Origin: Codonopsis lanceolata
Lineage: Eukaryota; Streptophyta; Magnoliopsida; Asterales; Campanulaceae
NCBI GenBank assembly: GCA_013146195.2
Contig: CM028378.1
Location: forward strand, 75,607,254 to 75,671,253
Direction: 5' to 3'
Length of the DNA: 64,000 bases
Shown piece after piece: positions 11,696-21,406 of this stretch. The notes beneath the pieces were generated by a model that saw only the letters and a program-made list of their open reading frames with translations, made no database searches and was not told where the DNA came from. Numbering within the stretch: position 1 is the first letter of the stretch; each line of letters opens with the position of its first letter. A program made the position numbers and the translations under genes.

Positions 11696-12133
11696 CTTAA
11701 ACCATTGTAACTCTCGTTGCATTTGTAATGCTGCACCTGAAACACAGTTGAGTTTGTCCGGAGGCGCCATTCCCCCAGCCAAGTGCAAGATGGTATTACG
11801 ATTGGTATCACGATAAAGTTTAAGATATTCTTGTAATTCATTGATGTGACATGTTATGTTGAAAACTTTCGCACACCGATTTATAACTGCTATTTCAGTT
11901 ATAGTATGTTTGCTTTTGTCAAGAGACCAAATTGTATGGGGAAGTATACGTATAATCTCTTCAACCACTTCACCGGTTCCAAATCTTGCTGCATCGATGA
12001 GTGCTTCAGATGAAAGATTATGAAAAGAAGCCTGATCATTCGAAGATTTCACAGCTTCACACAAGCGTTTAACAAGTTGAACAGCTTGATGATGTAGTAA
12101 TTTCTTTTGATGGATGATCTTGATTGATGGCAC
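11696..12133 (-). CDS. Ankyrin/PGG gene, internal exon
   Basis: Runs from acceptor TTTGTAG/TGCCATC to donor TTTAAG/GTAATA. It encodes PSIKIIHQKKLLHHQA, then SEALIDAARFGTGEVVEEII, an ankyrin-like repeat ending in NTILHLAGG, and finally RELQWFK at the donor. This is the standard penultimate exon of the family, including the RELQWFKEVEK junction with the PGG exon. The frame is intact. The intron to the next exon is 246 bp. Confidence 0.9.
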
Positions 12134-12810
12134 TACAAAGATGGATCGCAATGATCGATATGATAAAATTCATTTTCATCAACAGTTTAATGTGCTTAAA
12201 AACAAAATTATGTGTTTTCACTCACCGAATAGTATCGCATCCCAAAGCATCAACTTCAATCTTCTACAAAGTACTGCACAAAGATGTTCAAGGTAACGGA
12301 GAAAAATAGTAATTCGGTATAATCATTGTCATTGAATATAAGTTAATTAATTTTCCTACCCATGATGTGTGTCATTAGTAGAAAGTTTTATCAATATTGA
12401 CCTAACAAAAGCAGGCTGGGGATGAAACATTTACCTCCAAGATAATGCACCAAGTGATGGAGCAAGGTTTGAGTGTTATTAGCTGGGTTCTCAATGTCAC
12501 CGTTACCTCCAAAAAAATGCGCATTATAATTCTCAGACTTGACAGTAACACCTTGCATGACCCAAAATGTACAAAAATAAGAATAATGATAAAATTGTTA
12601 GAGCCATTAATATTGTGCCACATTGATGATATGAATATGAATTAATAGATATTGCTCATTATATATTTGGAAATGGCCAAATGGGGGACTACCCCATCTA
12701 ATATCTATTGTTTTTTGGAGGAATGGAATATAGTGTAATTTAAAACTCAGGCTACTCTTTTCTCACCAAACCAAAAGAGAAGTAAAATAAAATTTTCGTG
12801 TGAAACTCAC

Positions 12811-12960
12811 ATGAGTAGATGAAGCTTTCTACAAAGTTGAGTCTCATTCCACTCCGAAAGCAAGAAGACATTCGAGCAATCAAACTCAAAGGGGACTGGT
12901 ACCCCTCGCATAGCAGTCGCGCTGAATGAGGATAACGTTCAACCAAATCCAATGCCAAAT
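12811..12960 (-). CDS. Ankyrin/PGG gene, 150-bp internal exon
   Basis: Lies between acceptor TATCCAG/ATTTGGC and donor CTCAT/GTGAGT. It reads LALDLVERYPHSARLLCEG and then a segment ending FVESFIYS, matching the family's linker after the second ankyrin block. The exon begins in phase 1, completing a GAT codon with the preceding exon, and ends in phase 1, so both junctions stay in frame. Confidence 0.85.
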
Positions 12961-13175
12961 CTGGATATACATTACACCGTAACAACAATTAGATAGTCAA
13001 TGAGTAATTTCTAATTCCTTCTGAAAATTGAATGTTTTTCTAATGTAATTTTGATGTATTTGAAAATAATAAAAAATTACATCTTAGTTTGACCAAAAAT
13101 ATCAAACGGAACAATAATTTAGGGTCGGAAGAAGTATTATTCTATTAGCCAAAGGGGACAAGAAATCGCTCAATG

Positions 13176-13197
13176 AGTGTGTGTGTGTGTGTGTGTA
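13176..13197. repeat. (GT)n microsatellite in an intron
   Basis: Eleven uninterrupted GT units within the intron between the first and second ankyrin exons. Confidence 0.95.
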
Positions 13198-13441
13198 AAT
13201 ATTCTACTAGTTAGAAAAGGCATATATGTTGAAACATCACACAATGCGTGTGTGAATTGATGATAGTTACATGTTTTTGGAGTGGTAGGTTTAAGTAAGA
13301 GGCTAAGAGCATGTAAGTGTATATAGCCTTGTAAAGCTTTACTATGCATGTACAAATTACCTTGGTGCTTGATAAGATAGAATACGACTTGAATATGGTA
13401 CGACCAATTACAAATGGGAAAAGCATAATAGATGAACTCAC

Positions 13442-13904
13442 CAAAATATTGGGAAAGAATCATTGAATTCAAAAGTCTAGTAACAGTTTCTCCTGCATAG
13501 TGATCTTCATTGCTGACACTTTGTAAATACAAATAAGTGTCCCTTTGTTCATAATCAATAGCAGTATGAAGTGGCAGTTTATCGTCGGCATTCTTAACAG
13601 AGAGGAGTGCAGGGTTTTTGTTCATCAAGATTTTTGCTGCCTCGGTGTTTCCAACACTTGCTGCAATATGTAGAGCCGTTGAGCCATACATATCTGTTGT
13701 GATTAGTGCGTTAGTTGGCAATTTCACCAAATATTCCACCAGGTTCTCCAGAAAGGAATATGCTTTCCAATCACAACCGCCACGTGGAGAAGTGTAAAGT
13801 GGTTTTCCGAGATGATAGCAGTTTCCGCATCATCGACTCCGTCTAAGATACTTTTGGTTGCCTCCCAGTTGCCTGCTACTGTAGCCTTGTACAATGGCAT
13901 GTAA
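13442..13904 (-). pseudogene. Ankyrin/PGG gene, first ankyrin exon (one frameshift)
   Basis: Begins YMPLYKATVAGNWEATKSIL, continues through an LLHVAVVIGKHIPF repeat and, after a one-base loss near 13752, resumes with ENLVEYLVKLP and a full ankyrin repeat (YGSTALHIAASVGNTEAAKI). It ends at donor TTTTG/GTGAGT. The acceptor should lie just before the YMPLYKA codons, but the sequence there reads TTTGCAATTAC rather than TTTGCAG, so splicing may be lost or shifted. One base and the acceptor are the only visible defects. Confidence 0.8.
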
Positions 13905-14179
13905 TTGCAAATACTTTTCTTTGTTTGGTGGTTAATTGGTAGTTTCAGTTCATAGTATTTAGTCTAGTTTACTATAAATATTCTTTAATGTATAAAAGTA
14001 TCCAAATAAAATTAGGAAACTACACCTCCAATCAATATTAATAATCAAGTCAATTATTTATTTTGTGTGTCGGATCAAACATGACAATAATTTTTTCTGA
14101 AACATGAATAATGGACTTATTTTTGGGATCTAGGGGAATAAAATTTAATCTCCAGAATGCTTCAGTCCACTGGACTTTG

Positions 14180-14219
<40 letters not shown>

Positions 14220-14486
14220 AATTGCAAATAAAATTAGGAAAAAAGTTAAATGTATCCTATGATATGGTTTGTTTCAAAAACTATCCCAGTAGCGTTGCAC
14301 CTTTGGATTGAATAGTTATCAAGCAAAACATATTGTATCTAACAATGTACCTTTACATGAAATTATATGTAATTTAATGCACTAATGTAATTGAAAACAA
14401 TGAATACGTGCAGGGGTATATCCGTTTTTTTATTTCATTTTGTCTTTCTTATTTTTTATCTACCTATCGATTTATTTATTTATATT
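13905..14486. other. Intron sequence with (AT)n tract
   Basis: AT-rich, non-coding. An (AT)n microsatellite occupies about 14184-14216. It lies within the long intron between the gag-like exon and the first ankyrin exon. Confidence 0.5.
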
Positions 14487-14698
14487 TAGAGGTGGCAAAT
14501 GGGCGGCGTGGGCGGGCCTAAATTGGCGGCGGGCTCAAATAGGCGGGCAAGTAAGTGCTTATTTAATAACATGAACATATATGGGTGGGCAATAAATGGG
14601 CACGGACGCTCATTTACTCATTAACATGCACTTATCATATAAATACAAAAATTACAAAAAAAAATCTTTTACAAAAAATTATCAAAAGTTATAACTAA

Positions 14699-14759
<61 letters not shown>

Positions 14760-15497
14760 TACAACCACAATAATTGGAAAATACCAACATTTTTGGTAAC
14801 ATTTTAATATCTGTCACCATTTCCAATGCAACCAAATTTCTAAAAAGAACTCAAAAACTTTACATGACGTGTTAGTGTTGGTAGAACAACTAATAATATA
14901 AAAACAAGAACATATTTTCACTTTTACCGTATGTTAATTGAAATAAAATACCCCCCTAGTTCCTTATTTTTTACGTCAAATCGATTGTTTTTAAATGGAA
15001 ATCTGATATATATATTTTTCATAACCAGAAAATACGTAATTGATCGTATATAAAAAGTAATATGATATCGAAAAAAAATATAAAAAATGGGTCAATTTTT
15101 TATTCTTAAAAAATAACGGTTACTCCCACAATTACTGACTATTTCTTTGATTCTGAAAACCAAACTCGAATAACAAGTAACAGCCATGCATCTCTCTCTC
15201 TAGTTTCTCTCTCTACATCCACACTCTCTCTATCTTAATGAATGATTATTGATATAAATGTAAATATATAGAGAGAAACAACTTTTAATTATCAGGTATA
15301 TAGAAAAAAAAATTGATCGTGAGAGTGAGAGGTGAAAATGTGGGAGCCCATTTGTGCCCATATTATGCCCATAAAACATAATGGTTTAAGTGGACATGTC
15401 CATTTGTACCCGGATTAGAATTTAAGTGCGTTCATGCCCATATTTTAGTGGACGGTTTGAACGAACATATGAACGTGGGCAGAATTTGCCACCACTA
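14487..15497. mobile_element. Non-autonomous hAT transposon
   Basis: Terminal inverted repeats TAGAGGTGGCAAAT (14487-14500) and, on the other strand, TAGTGGTGGCAAAT (15497-15484). The flanking 8-bp target duplication is TTTATATT (14479-14486) and TCTATATT (15498-15505), one mismatch. Eight-bp duplications and a GGTGGCAAA-type end are hAT features. No transposase frame is present in the 1011 bp. A long (TA)n tract (about 14700-14756) lies inside. It sits in the intron of the gag-like/ankyrin gene. Confidence 0.85.
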
Positions 15498-16038
15498 TCT
15501 ATATTATAAAAGTGTGGGTTGTTCAGAAACATCGATTCCAAATAGATAAGTCTTTAAGGAATGACTAAAGGACGGTTTCTCAAACCCAAAATTACCTTTT
15601 ATGAATATTAGAACTGCCAGATACCAATTGAAAGAATCCAAGTATTACTAAGCTCAATTACAAACAATTAAACTTTGATGCCCATTGATAACAGTTAAGG
15701 TTTCATATCAAATGGCCTAATTAAAGTACATTAATATATGTCTCATTTTATCCTCAAGCTTGAAATTAAATGCAATTGTATTCATTCCATCTGTTGGATA
15801 AACAGACAGCTATATAATTACTTCAATGAGCTACATTATTGAGCTAATCATATCTTATAGGAAGTGCTTGACGAAGGGAATATTTAATTGTGTTAGACCA
15901 TCCAAAGAGACATATGATTATTTAATTCCCAGTAAGAAAGTAATGTAATTAAGCATAAATATGCAAATAATGCAAACGATAAGTATTAAGGACTCTAATC
16001 AAACAATATTAACTAGACGGATGGAGTTTTAGGTATAC

Positions 16039-16457
16039 CTATCTCAGTGGGCTTAGACTTTGTAGATATAACACGGTCATCGATGCCTTGAACGAATGTT
16101 TCTTCAATCTTGCTCATGATTGTTCTCGACGTTTTAATAGTTTCTATGTCCTGAAATACTATCTTCAGAACATCTTCGCTGATGGTAGATAAGATCCATC
16201 CTCGAAGAAGAAATCTGTTCTTTTCCAAAGTAATAACAAGCTGGGGGTCTCTGGTGGATTTTTCTTAATGAAATCACGCAATTCAAAAATATCAACAAGA
16301 AACAATATCTGTATCACCCACAACTCATAGTTGTCTTTAGTAAGTTTGATAGTAACAACGTTTGATACATTAAACGTAGACGGGTATGGGTATAAGCATT
16401 CTATAACACCGATGTCTTCTTCCTCTATTTCTTCTTTGTTTTCTTCTTCTTTGTTTT
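16039..16457 (-). pseudogene. Gag-like (UBN2/Retrotran_gag type) exon, copy A
   Basis: Minus-strand exon between acceptor TTATTCAG/AAAACAAAG and donor GAGATAG/GTATACC. It encodes a Glu/Lys-rich start, then DIGVIECLYPYPSTFNVSN, VTIKLTKDNYELW and, after a one-base deletion near 16210, LLRGWILSTISED and IEETFVQGI. The layout (a YPYPSTFNV lead, TIKL....NY..W, W-R-D-LL-GWI, ISED) is the copia gag-like domain that plant gene sets often show fused in front of ankyrin/PGG. Here it is about 2.1 kb upstream of the ankyrin exons on the same strand. Its frameshift is absent from copy B. Confidence 0.75.
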
Positions 16458-16612
16458 CTGAATAAATTAAACAATATCAGTTTCATTAAAATTATCTTCC
16501 AAAGATGATTTTAAAATAAATAAACTATTTTTTGAGATCATTAAAGGAGAAAAAACAACATAAGAACATATATAAGTTAGTTTCAGATTCTTATTTCTTG
16601 TGGCACAATAAA

Positions 16613-16804
16613 TGTAACGCCACGAGTCCGAAAGTCCGGTTCGCTACGTGTAGCCCACCAAACATACAACACCTTGGGTCATCAGACTCACCACAAGCTG
16701 ATTCAAAAGTCCATGAATGATGTTGGTATCCAGAGGTATTGTGTGTTCACCTTATAAATCGAACATAATTCTCACACCTACCCGATGTCGGATGGGGTAT
16801 TACA
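16613..16804. mobile_element. 192-bp solo LTR of a small LTR element
   Basis: Bounded by TGTAACGCC and GGTATTACA, with a perfect 5-bp target duplication ATAAA on both sides (16608-16612 and 16805-16809). The homologous sequence near 39172 (gtggctcaataaagtctc) is the empty site, uninterrupted. The size and TG...CA ends suggest a solo LTR of a TRIM/SMART-type element. No coding capacity. Confidence 0.85.
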
Positions 16805-16809
16805 ATAAA

Positions 16810-17240
16810 GTTTCAGAGCCTTTATCGGTCCAAAAAGAAAACGAAAGTAATCAAGTCGTTCATTTTTTGTTAGTTCATCCTAAAAACAAGAGCCGTGTTT
16901 CTATGATTTAAGGTCAAATTCTATTTTACATGTGATACAAAAATAGAATTGTCTCTCTACTCCAAAAAGAAAGTATTGTAATACTTTTCATTTTGGTTTG
17001 TTAATCAGGGAATGCATATGGGAAAATGTTCAAGTTCTTCCCAACTATTAAACCTTTAACATTAAATAGAAAATAATTTTGATTAGGTAGACATAATCTA
17101 TCGATTAAAAACGTTATAGAACACTCATGAAAGGAATTTACAAAGAACATAAATCAAGTTCAAAAGATTTGATAAATAAACGAAATTTTTCTTTAGAACC
17201 TCACAATAATCAAGTCTTCGAAACTAATCTGTCTAAATAA
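16810..17240. repeat. Flank shared by the gag-exon copies
   Basis: Non-coding. The stretch 'ccaaaaagaaaacgaaagtaatcaa...ttgttagttcatcctaaaaacaag' and the following 150 bases recur near 18740-18885, near 39250-39330 and near 62920-63020, so it belongs to the duplicated unit carrying the gag-like exon. Confidence 0.6.
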
Positions 17241-17242
17241 TA

Positions 17243-17502
17243 CTCCCTTCGTCCCAAAATTATTGTTTTGCTTTTCTTTTCGTTCGTTCCAAAATAATTC
17301 TCTTGTTTGAAACTTTTTTTTTAGGACAACAATATTACCACTTTACCCTTACTTTTCTATCTTACTTTAATTATGAACCACATACACATGTGTTTTAAAG
17401 TAATTAATCTACACATCAAACTAATATTAATAATCCAATCAAATGTATTTTTTTAAATCGTGCGCCAAGTCTACCCAGAGGATAATTTTGGGACTGAGGG
17501 AG
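17243..17502. mobile_element. Stowaway-type (Tc1/mariner) MITE
   Basis: Ends CTCCCTTCGTCCCAAAAT and, inverted, CTCCCTCAGTCCCAAAAT, with TA target duplications at 17241-17242 and 17503-17504. 260 bp, no ORF. Confidence 0.9.
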
Positions 17503-17872
17503 TAACTTACATAGGTAATTATGTGTATTACAAATACACTGAGTTACAAGAACTTCATGAAAGTTTAAGTATATCATTACTATTAGCAATCCTCCTTCAA
17601 AAATATTGGCCCAGTGATTTCAAATACTGAGTTTTTGTTTGTGATGATTGTAGAGAAAGCTGCTGCGACAAAGAAGATAGCATACTAAAAACCTATTTTT
17701 AAAGAAATCCTACAACAAAATTACGAAGCCGTGTAAGATAAACAAATCCTACAACAAAAACAATCAGGACACTTCTTTCCAAACATCAAAAACCTTTATC
17801 ATCATGGATGAGATGTTAAAATTTACATACCAATACATATAGTCAGGCTAATTTAGTAAATGCAAGTATGTA

Positions 17873-18060
17873 CTCCCACCGACAAAGAGTTCGGATTTTG
17901 AAAGAGTCCATTATTTCATTTTGAGATGTTTCACTAAAAGAATCCACTTTCAAAAATTAAGATATAAAAGTGTTCTTTTATTACTAATGGACTACTAAAA
18001 GTATCATTTTTAAAAAAAATTAACTTTCAAATGGGGACTCTTTACCCGAAATGGAGGGAG
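17873..18060. mobile_element. Stowaway-like MITE
   Basis: Starts CTCCCACCGACAAAGAG after a TA and ends CGAAATGGAGGGAG, followed by TGTA (TA duplication with one inserted or changed base). The interior has inverted 'tttgaaagagtcc' and 'ggggactcttt' segments. 188 bp, no ORF. Confidence 0.7.
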
Positions 18061-18201
18061 TGTATATGTAAAAATTAAATACACCTTAATACAGTCGGGG
18101 GAATGGGGGTGGGTATCAATTATATCATATCCAAACCATTCCTTAGTTTCTGAATTCGATTATTCAAACAATATTAACTGCACGGATGGAGTTTTACGTA
18201 C

Positions 18202-18609
18202 CTTTCTCATTGCGCTCAATTACTGACTTTGTAGATAGAAAAATACGTAAATGGATGTCTTGAACAAAGGTTTCTTCAATCTTGATCATGAGACTTCTCG
18301 ATGTTCCAATATTAGAATGTACTATCACGTAGACATTTTCGCTGATGGTAGCTAAGATCCATCCTCGAAGAAGTAAGTCTGTTCTTTCCCAAAGAGGTAA
18401 CAAGGTTCTCTTTGTCGGTGGTGGTTCCTTAAAAATGAAATCATCCAATTTAAGAATATGAACAAGGAACCATATCTGATGCGCCCACAAATCATAGTTG
18501 GCTTTACTAGTAAGCTTGATAGTAACAACGTTTGACACATTAAACGTAAACGGGTATGGGTATTCTTTAACACCGATGTCTTCTTCCTCTATTTCTTCTT
18601 CTTTGTTTT
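18202..18609 (-). CDS. Gag-like (UBN2/Retrotran_gag type) exon, copy B, intact frame
   Basis: Same exon as copy A but with an open frame throughout. It lies between acceptor CATTCAG/AAAACAAAG and donor GAGAAAG/GTACGT. It encodes the acidic lead, the PYPFTFNVSNVVTIKL segment, KANYDLWAHQIWFLV, PLWERTDLLLRGWILATIS and IEETFVQDI. The domain is about 110 residues. It may be an alternative or duplicated 5' exon of the downstream ankyrin/PGG gene, or the remnant of a duplicated gene whose ankyrin part is lost. No ankyrin exon lies between 13.9 and 18.2 kb. Confidence 0.6.
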
Positions 18610-19028
18610 CTGAATGAATTAAACAATATCAATTTAATTAAAATTATCTTCCAGAAATAATGTTAAAATAAATAAACTATTTTTGAGATCATTAAAGGAA
18701 AAAAAACAACGTAAAAACAACGTAAGAAAAAAAACAAGTCTGTACATTTTTTGTTAGTTCATCCTAAAAACAAGATTCACGTTTCTAAGAATTAAGATCA
18801 AATTCTATTTTACATGTGAAACAAAAATAGAATTGTCTCTCTACTCCAAAAAGAAAGTACTGTAATACTTTTCATTTTGGTTTGTCCTAAAAAAGAGTAG
18901 CATTTTCCACATTTTTTCAAAGTTTTCTCTCCTTTCAAAGTTATAATATTTATGTATTATGTCATACCAAAAAAAAATACAGAGCCCCTAAACGTTATAC
19001 CGAAAAACCCTAAATGCAACATCACTTA

Positions 19029-19289
19029 GGCCTCATTTGGTGCAGCGTTTTCAAAACTCAGGTTTTTCAAAACGCAGTTTTATTTTTGTAAACACGTTTG
19101 GAAAACTATTTCAAAACGTTATTTTTCATAAACAGAGTAGTTGTAAACGTAGCATATTTTTCAAATGCTACAAATTAAAGCGTTTTAAAACGCTCCATAT
19201 TTTTAAAACGCTGCATTGAAACACTTTTAAAGAAAGAACGCTGTGTTTTTTACTAGCGTTTTGACCAAAACGCTCCATCAAACAAACAC
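19029..19289. mobile_element. Tourist/Harbinger-like MITE
   Basis: Imperfect 19-bp inverted ends (GGCCTCATTTGGTGCAGCG; inverted right end GTGTTTGTTTGATGGAGCG) with TTA on both sides (19026-19028, 19290-19292). The interior is filled with 'aaaacgct/agcgtttt' words that pair with each other. 261 bp, no real ORF. Confidence 0.75.
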
Positions 19290-19292
19290 TTA

Positions 19293-20900
19293 AAATTTTA
19301 AATTACCAAACTGTCCTCCTTCTATTTTAAAAGAAAAAAATACTAAACTTTAAAATAACTTTGTTTACCAAACTACCCTCCTTCCATTTAAAAAAAACTC
19401 AATTAAAAAAAGCTTACGATAAAAAAAACACATTATGATGACTTAACCCCTAAAATCCAAAAACAAAGCGTCTGCAGCGACATCATCTCTCTGCGGTGAC
19501 TCTATCTTCTTTCTCTGTCTCTCGACCGGCATCTCTCACACTCACTCTCAATGAGCCCGTCTTCGATCTCACTCTCCGCCAGCGTCTTTTAGTCTCCAAA
19601 CTTTCTAAGCTTCAAGGGGAGTTTCTATATCTCTATGGCAAAACTGAAATTTTTTGATGGATTTGTTTGTGGAAATTGTAGCAGAAATTGTAGTTTGTTT
19701 CGAAGTGCCGCTAAACTTAAGGACAGTTTTGGGGTTTCTTTGATTTTGCTCTAATTGAACTTTGATCATGTGGGTGTTATGTGAATTTGAATTTTGAGCT
19801 CAAAATCATCTAAGCTTCTTCATCATATTGTGTTAATTTTGATGGAAGCAAACACAAGAAGAAGCAATGAATGAAGAACCAGAAGAGAGATGAAAAGAAT
19901 TACTTTTCATTCATGTTAAGAGATCCTAATTTCAAAAATAATCAACTCTATTCTTAACCACCACTAACACTAGGCTAGACTAGATATTTGAAATATTATT
20001 AAAATCATGTTTTAACTATAATCTGGAACTACCATGACATCAGAAACCTAACAAACTACTCACATGAAGCTAAACTTGCTCTCTCGTCTGCTGTTGTATG
20101 TTCTCATGTGTTAACATATTGAACTCTGATCTTTGTGGGTGTTGTATAGATTTGAATTTTGTGCTTAAAAGGATATGGGCTTGTTTGACTTTACTCAAAT
20201 TAAACTTTGATCTTATATTACATGTGTTGTACTAATTTACAATTTCAGCATCAAATGATAAGGGTTCTAAAGTTTGCTCAACTTTGTAAACTTTGATCTT
20301 GGACCAAAATGAATGTCAAAGAAGGATTCAAGTATTTTCATCAAATTAAAATAGACTCTTCACATTCCAAATGTTAGCATATTTTCAATAAAGTATATTA
20401 AAAGAATATGTTAGTAGATTATCAATAAATTATATTAAAAGAATTGAGCTATAAAGTGTGGGCCATCAAGCATGATTACATTCCATATTTTTGAAACATT
20501 GTTATGGCAGGATTTTTCTCAAACTCCAATTTTCAACGCTAAACTGGAATTCGTTAATAATGTCAAATTTGATTCGAGAAATAGTAAATCCTCCAAATTG
20601 GCATCTATATACGAGTTTTCTTTTTCCGGCAATATGATTTTGGCGAGATTTTTTTCAATATAGATTACCCTGTTTATATATATAGTGGGATAAGTTATTT
20701 AAGGCACAACTTTGACTACATTTTATTATATTTTACTTAGTAACACAATATTAGTTATTTTTAACCCAACTGAAAAATAAAAATTAATCAAAAAAATAAT
20801 TGCCAACTAGTACAAACCTTGTGGATGAGGCTCTTCTTCTCTAGCGTAGGCAGTCAAGAGAAGCATTGATTATAATTATAGAAATAATAACTTGACGGGG
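19293..20900. other. Spacer without a supported gene
   Basis: AT-rich non-coding sequence. Pyrimidine-rich stretches with CTCTCT around 19480-19560 look like a plant 5' leader, but no reading frame follows. The 63-residue ORF at 20472 shows no family signature. Confidence 0.4.
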
Positions 20901-20913
20901 AAGTTTTACATAC

Positions 20914-20955
20914 CTATCTCCTCTTCTTCTTCTATTTCTGCTGCTTCTACTTTTT
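20914..20955 (-). pseudogene. Remnant of the gag-like exon, copy D (42 bp)
   Basis: Keeps both splice borders of the other copies: acceptor GGTTTAG/AAAAAGTAG and donor GAGATAG/GTATGT. Only 42 bp remain between them, coding an acidic stretch. The whole gag-like domain has been deleted. The flanking 'ccaattaaacaatatcaattt' matches the sequence upstream of copies A, B and C. Confidence 0.6.
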
Positions 20956-21046
20956 CTAAACCAATTAAACAATATCAATTTAAAATCAACTTCCGCTTCT
21001 ACTTTTTCTAAACCAATTAAACAATATCAATTTAAAATCAACTTCC
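20943..21046. repeat. Perfect 52-bp tandem duplication
   Basis: The segment from 20943 to 20994, which includes the acceptor of copy D and the adjoining intron, is repeated exactly at 20995-21046. Confidence 0.85.
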
Positions 21047-21401
21047 AGAGATTATGTTATAATAAGTTAGGAGTAGGAATACACATAAAAGAAGAAACCC
21101 AAATGCTAGGAGGAGAAAAATAGGAATTAAATTTAAGATCATTAAAGGAGAAAAATGCACAAGATGATATCCAAGGTAGTTTCGGTTTCATGTTGACAAG
21201 AACCCAAGATCTTCCTATAAAGGTTACCCGGTGAATGAGACCTTAACCTAACATCTCAATTACACGTGAACCTTGGTATTGTGATTGACGTTACAATTAG
21301 GATGAAATATGTATTGATAAGTTTAGGGTTTGAAAAAATCAATGACACACGAATGATTGAATCAAAAATTTAGTAACAATTTTTAAAGTCTCTAGCTCTC
21401 T
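21047..21401. other. Spacer before the gypsy solo LTR
   Basis: Non-coding, continues the flank of the gag-exon unit ('gatcattaaaggagaaaaa' is shared with 16540, 18690 and 39125). No gene seen. Confidence 0.5.
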
Positions 21402-21406
21402 CTCAA

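Larger units (their letters stand above)
10811..16457 (-). pseudogene. Gag-like / ankyrin-repeat / PGG membrane protein gene (two frameshifts)
   Basis: Minus-strand gene model: gag-like exon 16457-16039, ankyrin exons about 13904-13442, 12960-12811 and 12133-11696, and PGG exon 11449-10811 (stop TAG). Introns 2-4 have GT-AG borders and compatible phases: ...QYF+D+LALDL..., ...FIYS+L+PSIK..., ...WFK+EVEK.... Ankyrin/PGG proteins (ACD6-like) are plant membrane proteins, several tied to defence and salt responses; a role here is only by family. Two single-base frameshifts (about 16210 and 13752) and a weak acceptor at the first ankyrin exon break the frame. It is therefore either a pseudogene or carries assembly errors. 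The first exon with the true start is not identified. The gag-like exon could instead belong to a separate transcript. Confidence 0.7.

Noticed and set aside
14184..14756. Possible matrix-attachment or origin function of the AT tracts
   Set aside because: Pure (AT)n microsatellites; sequence alone does not support a function.
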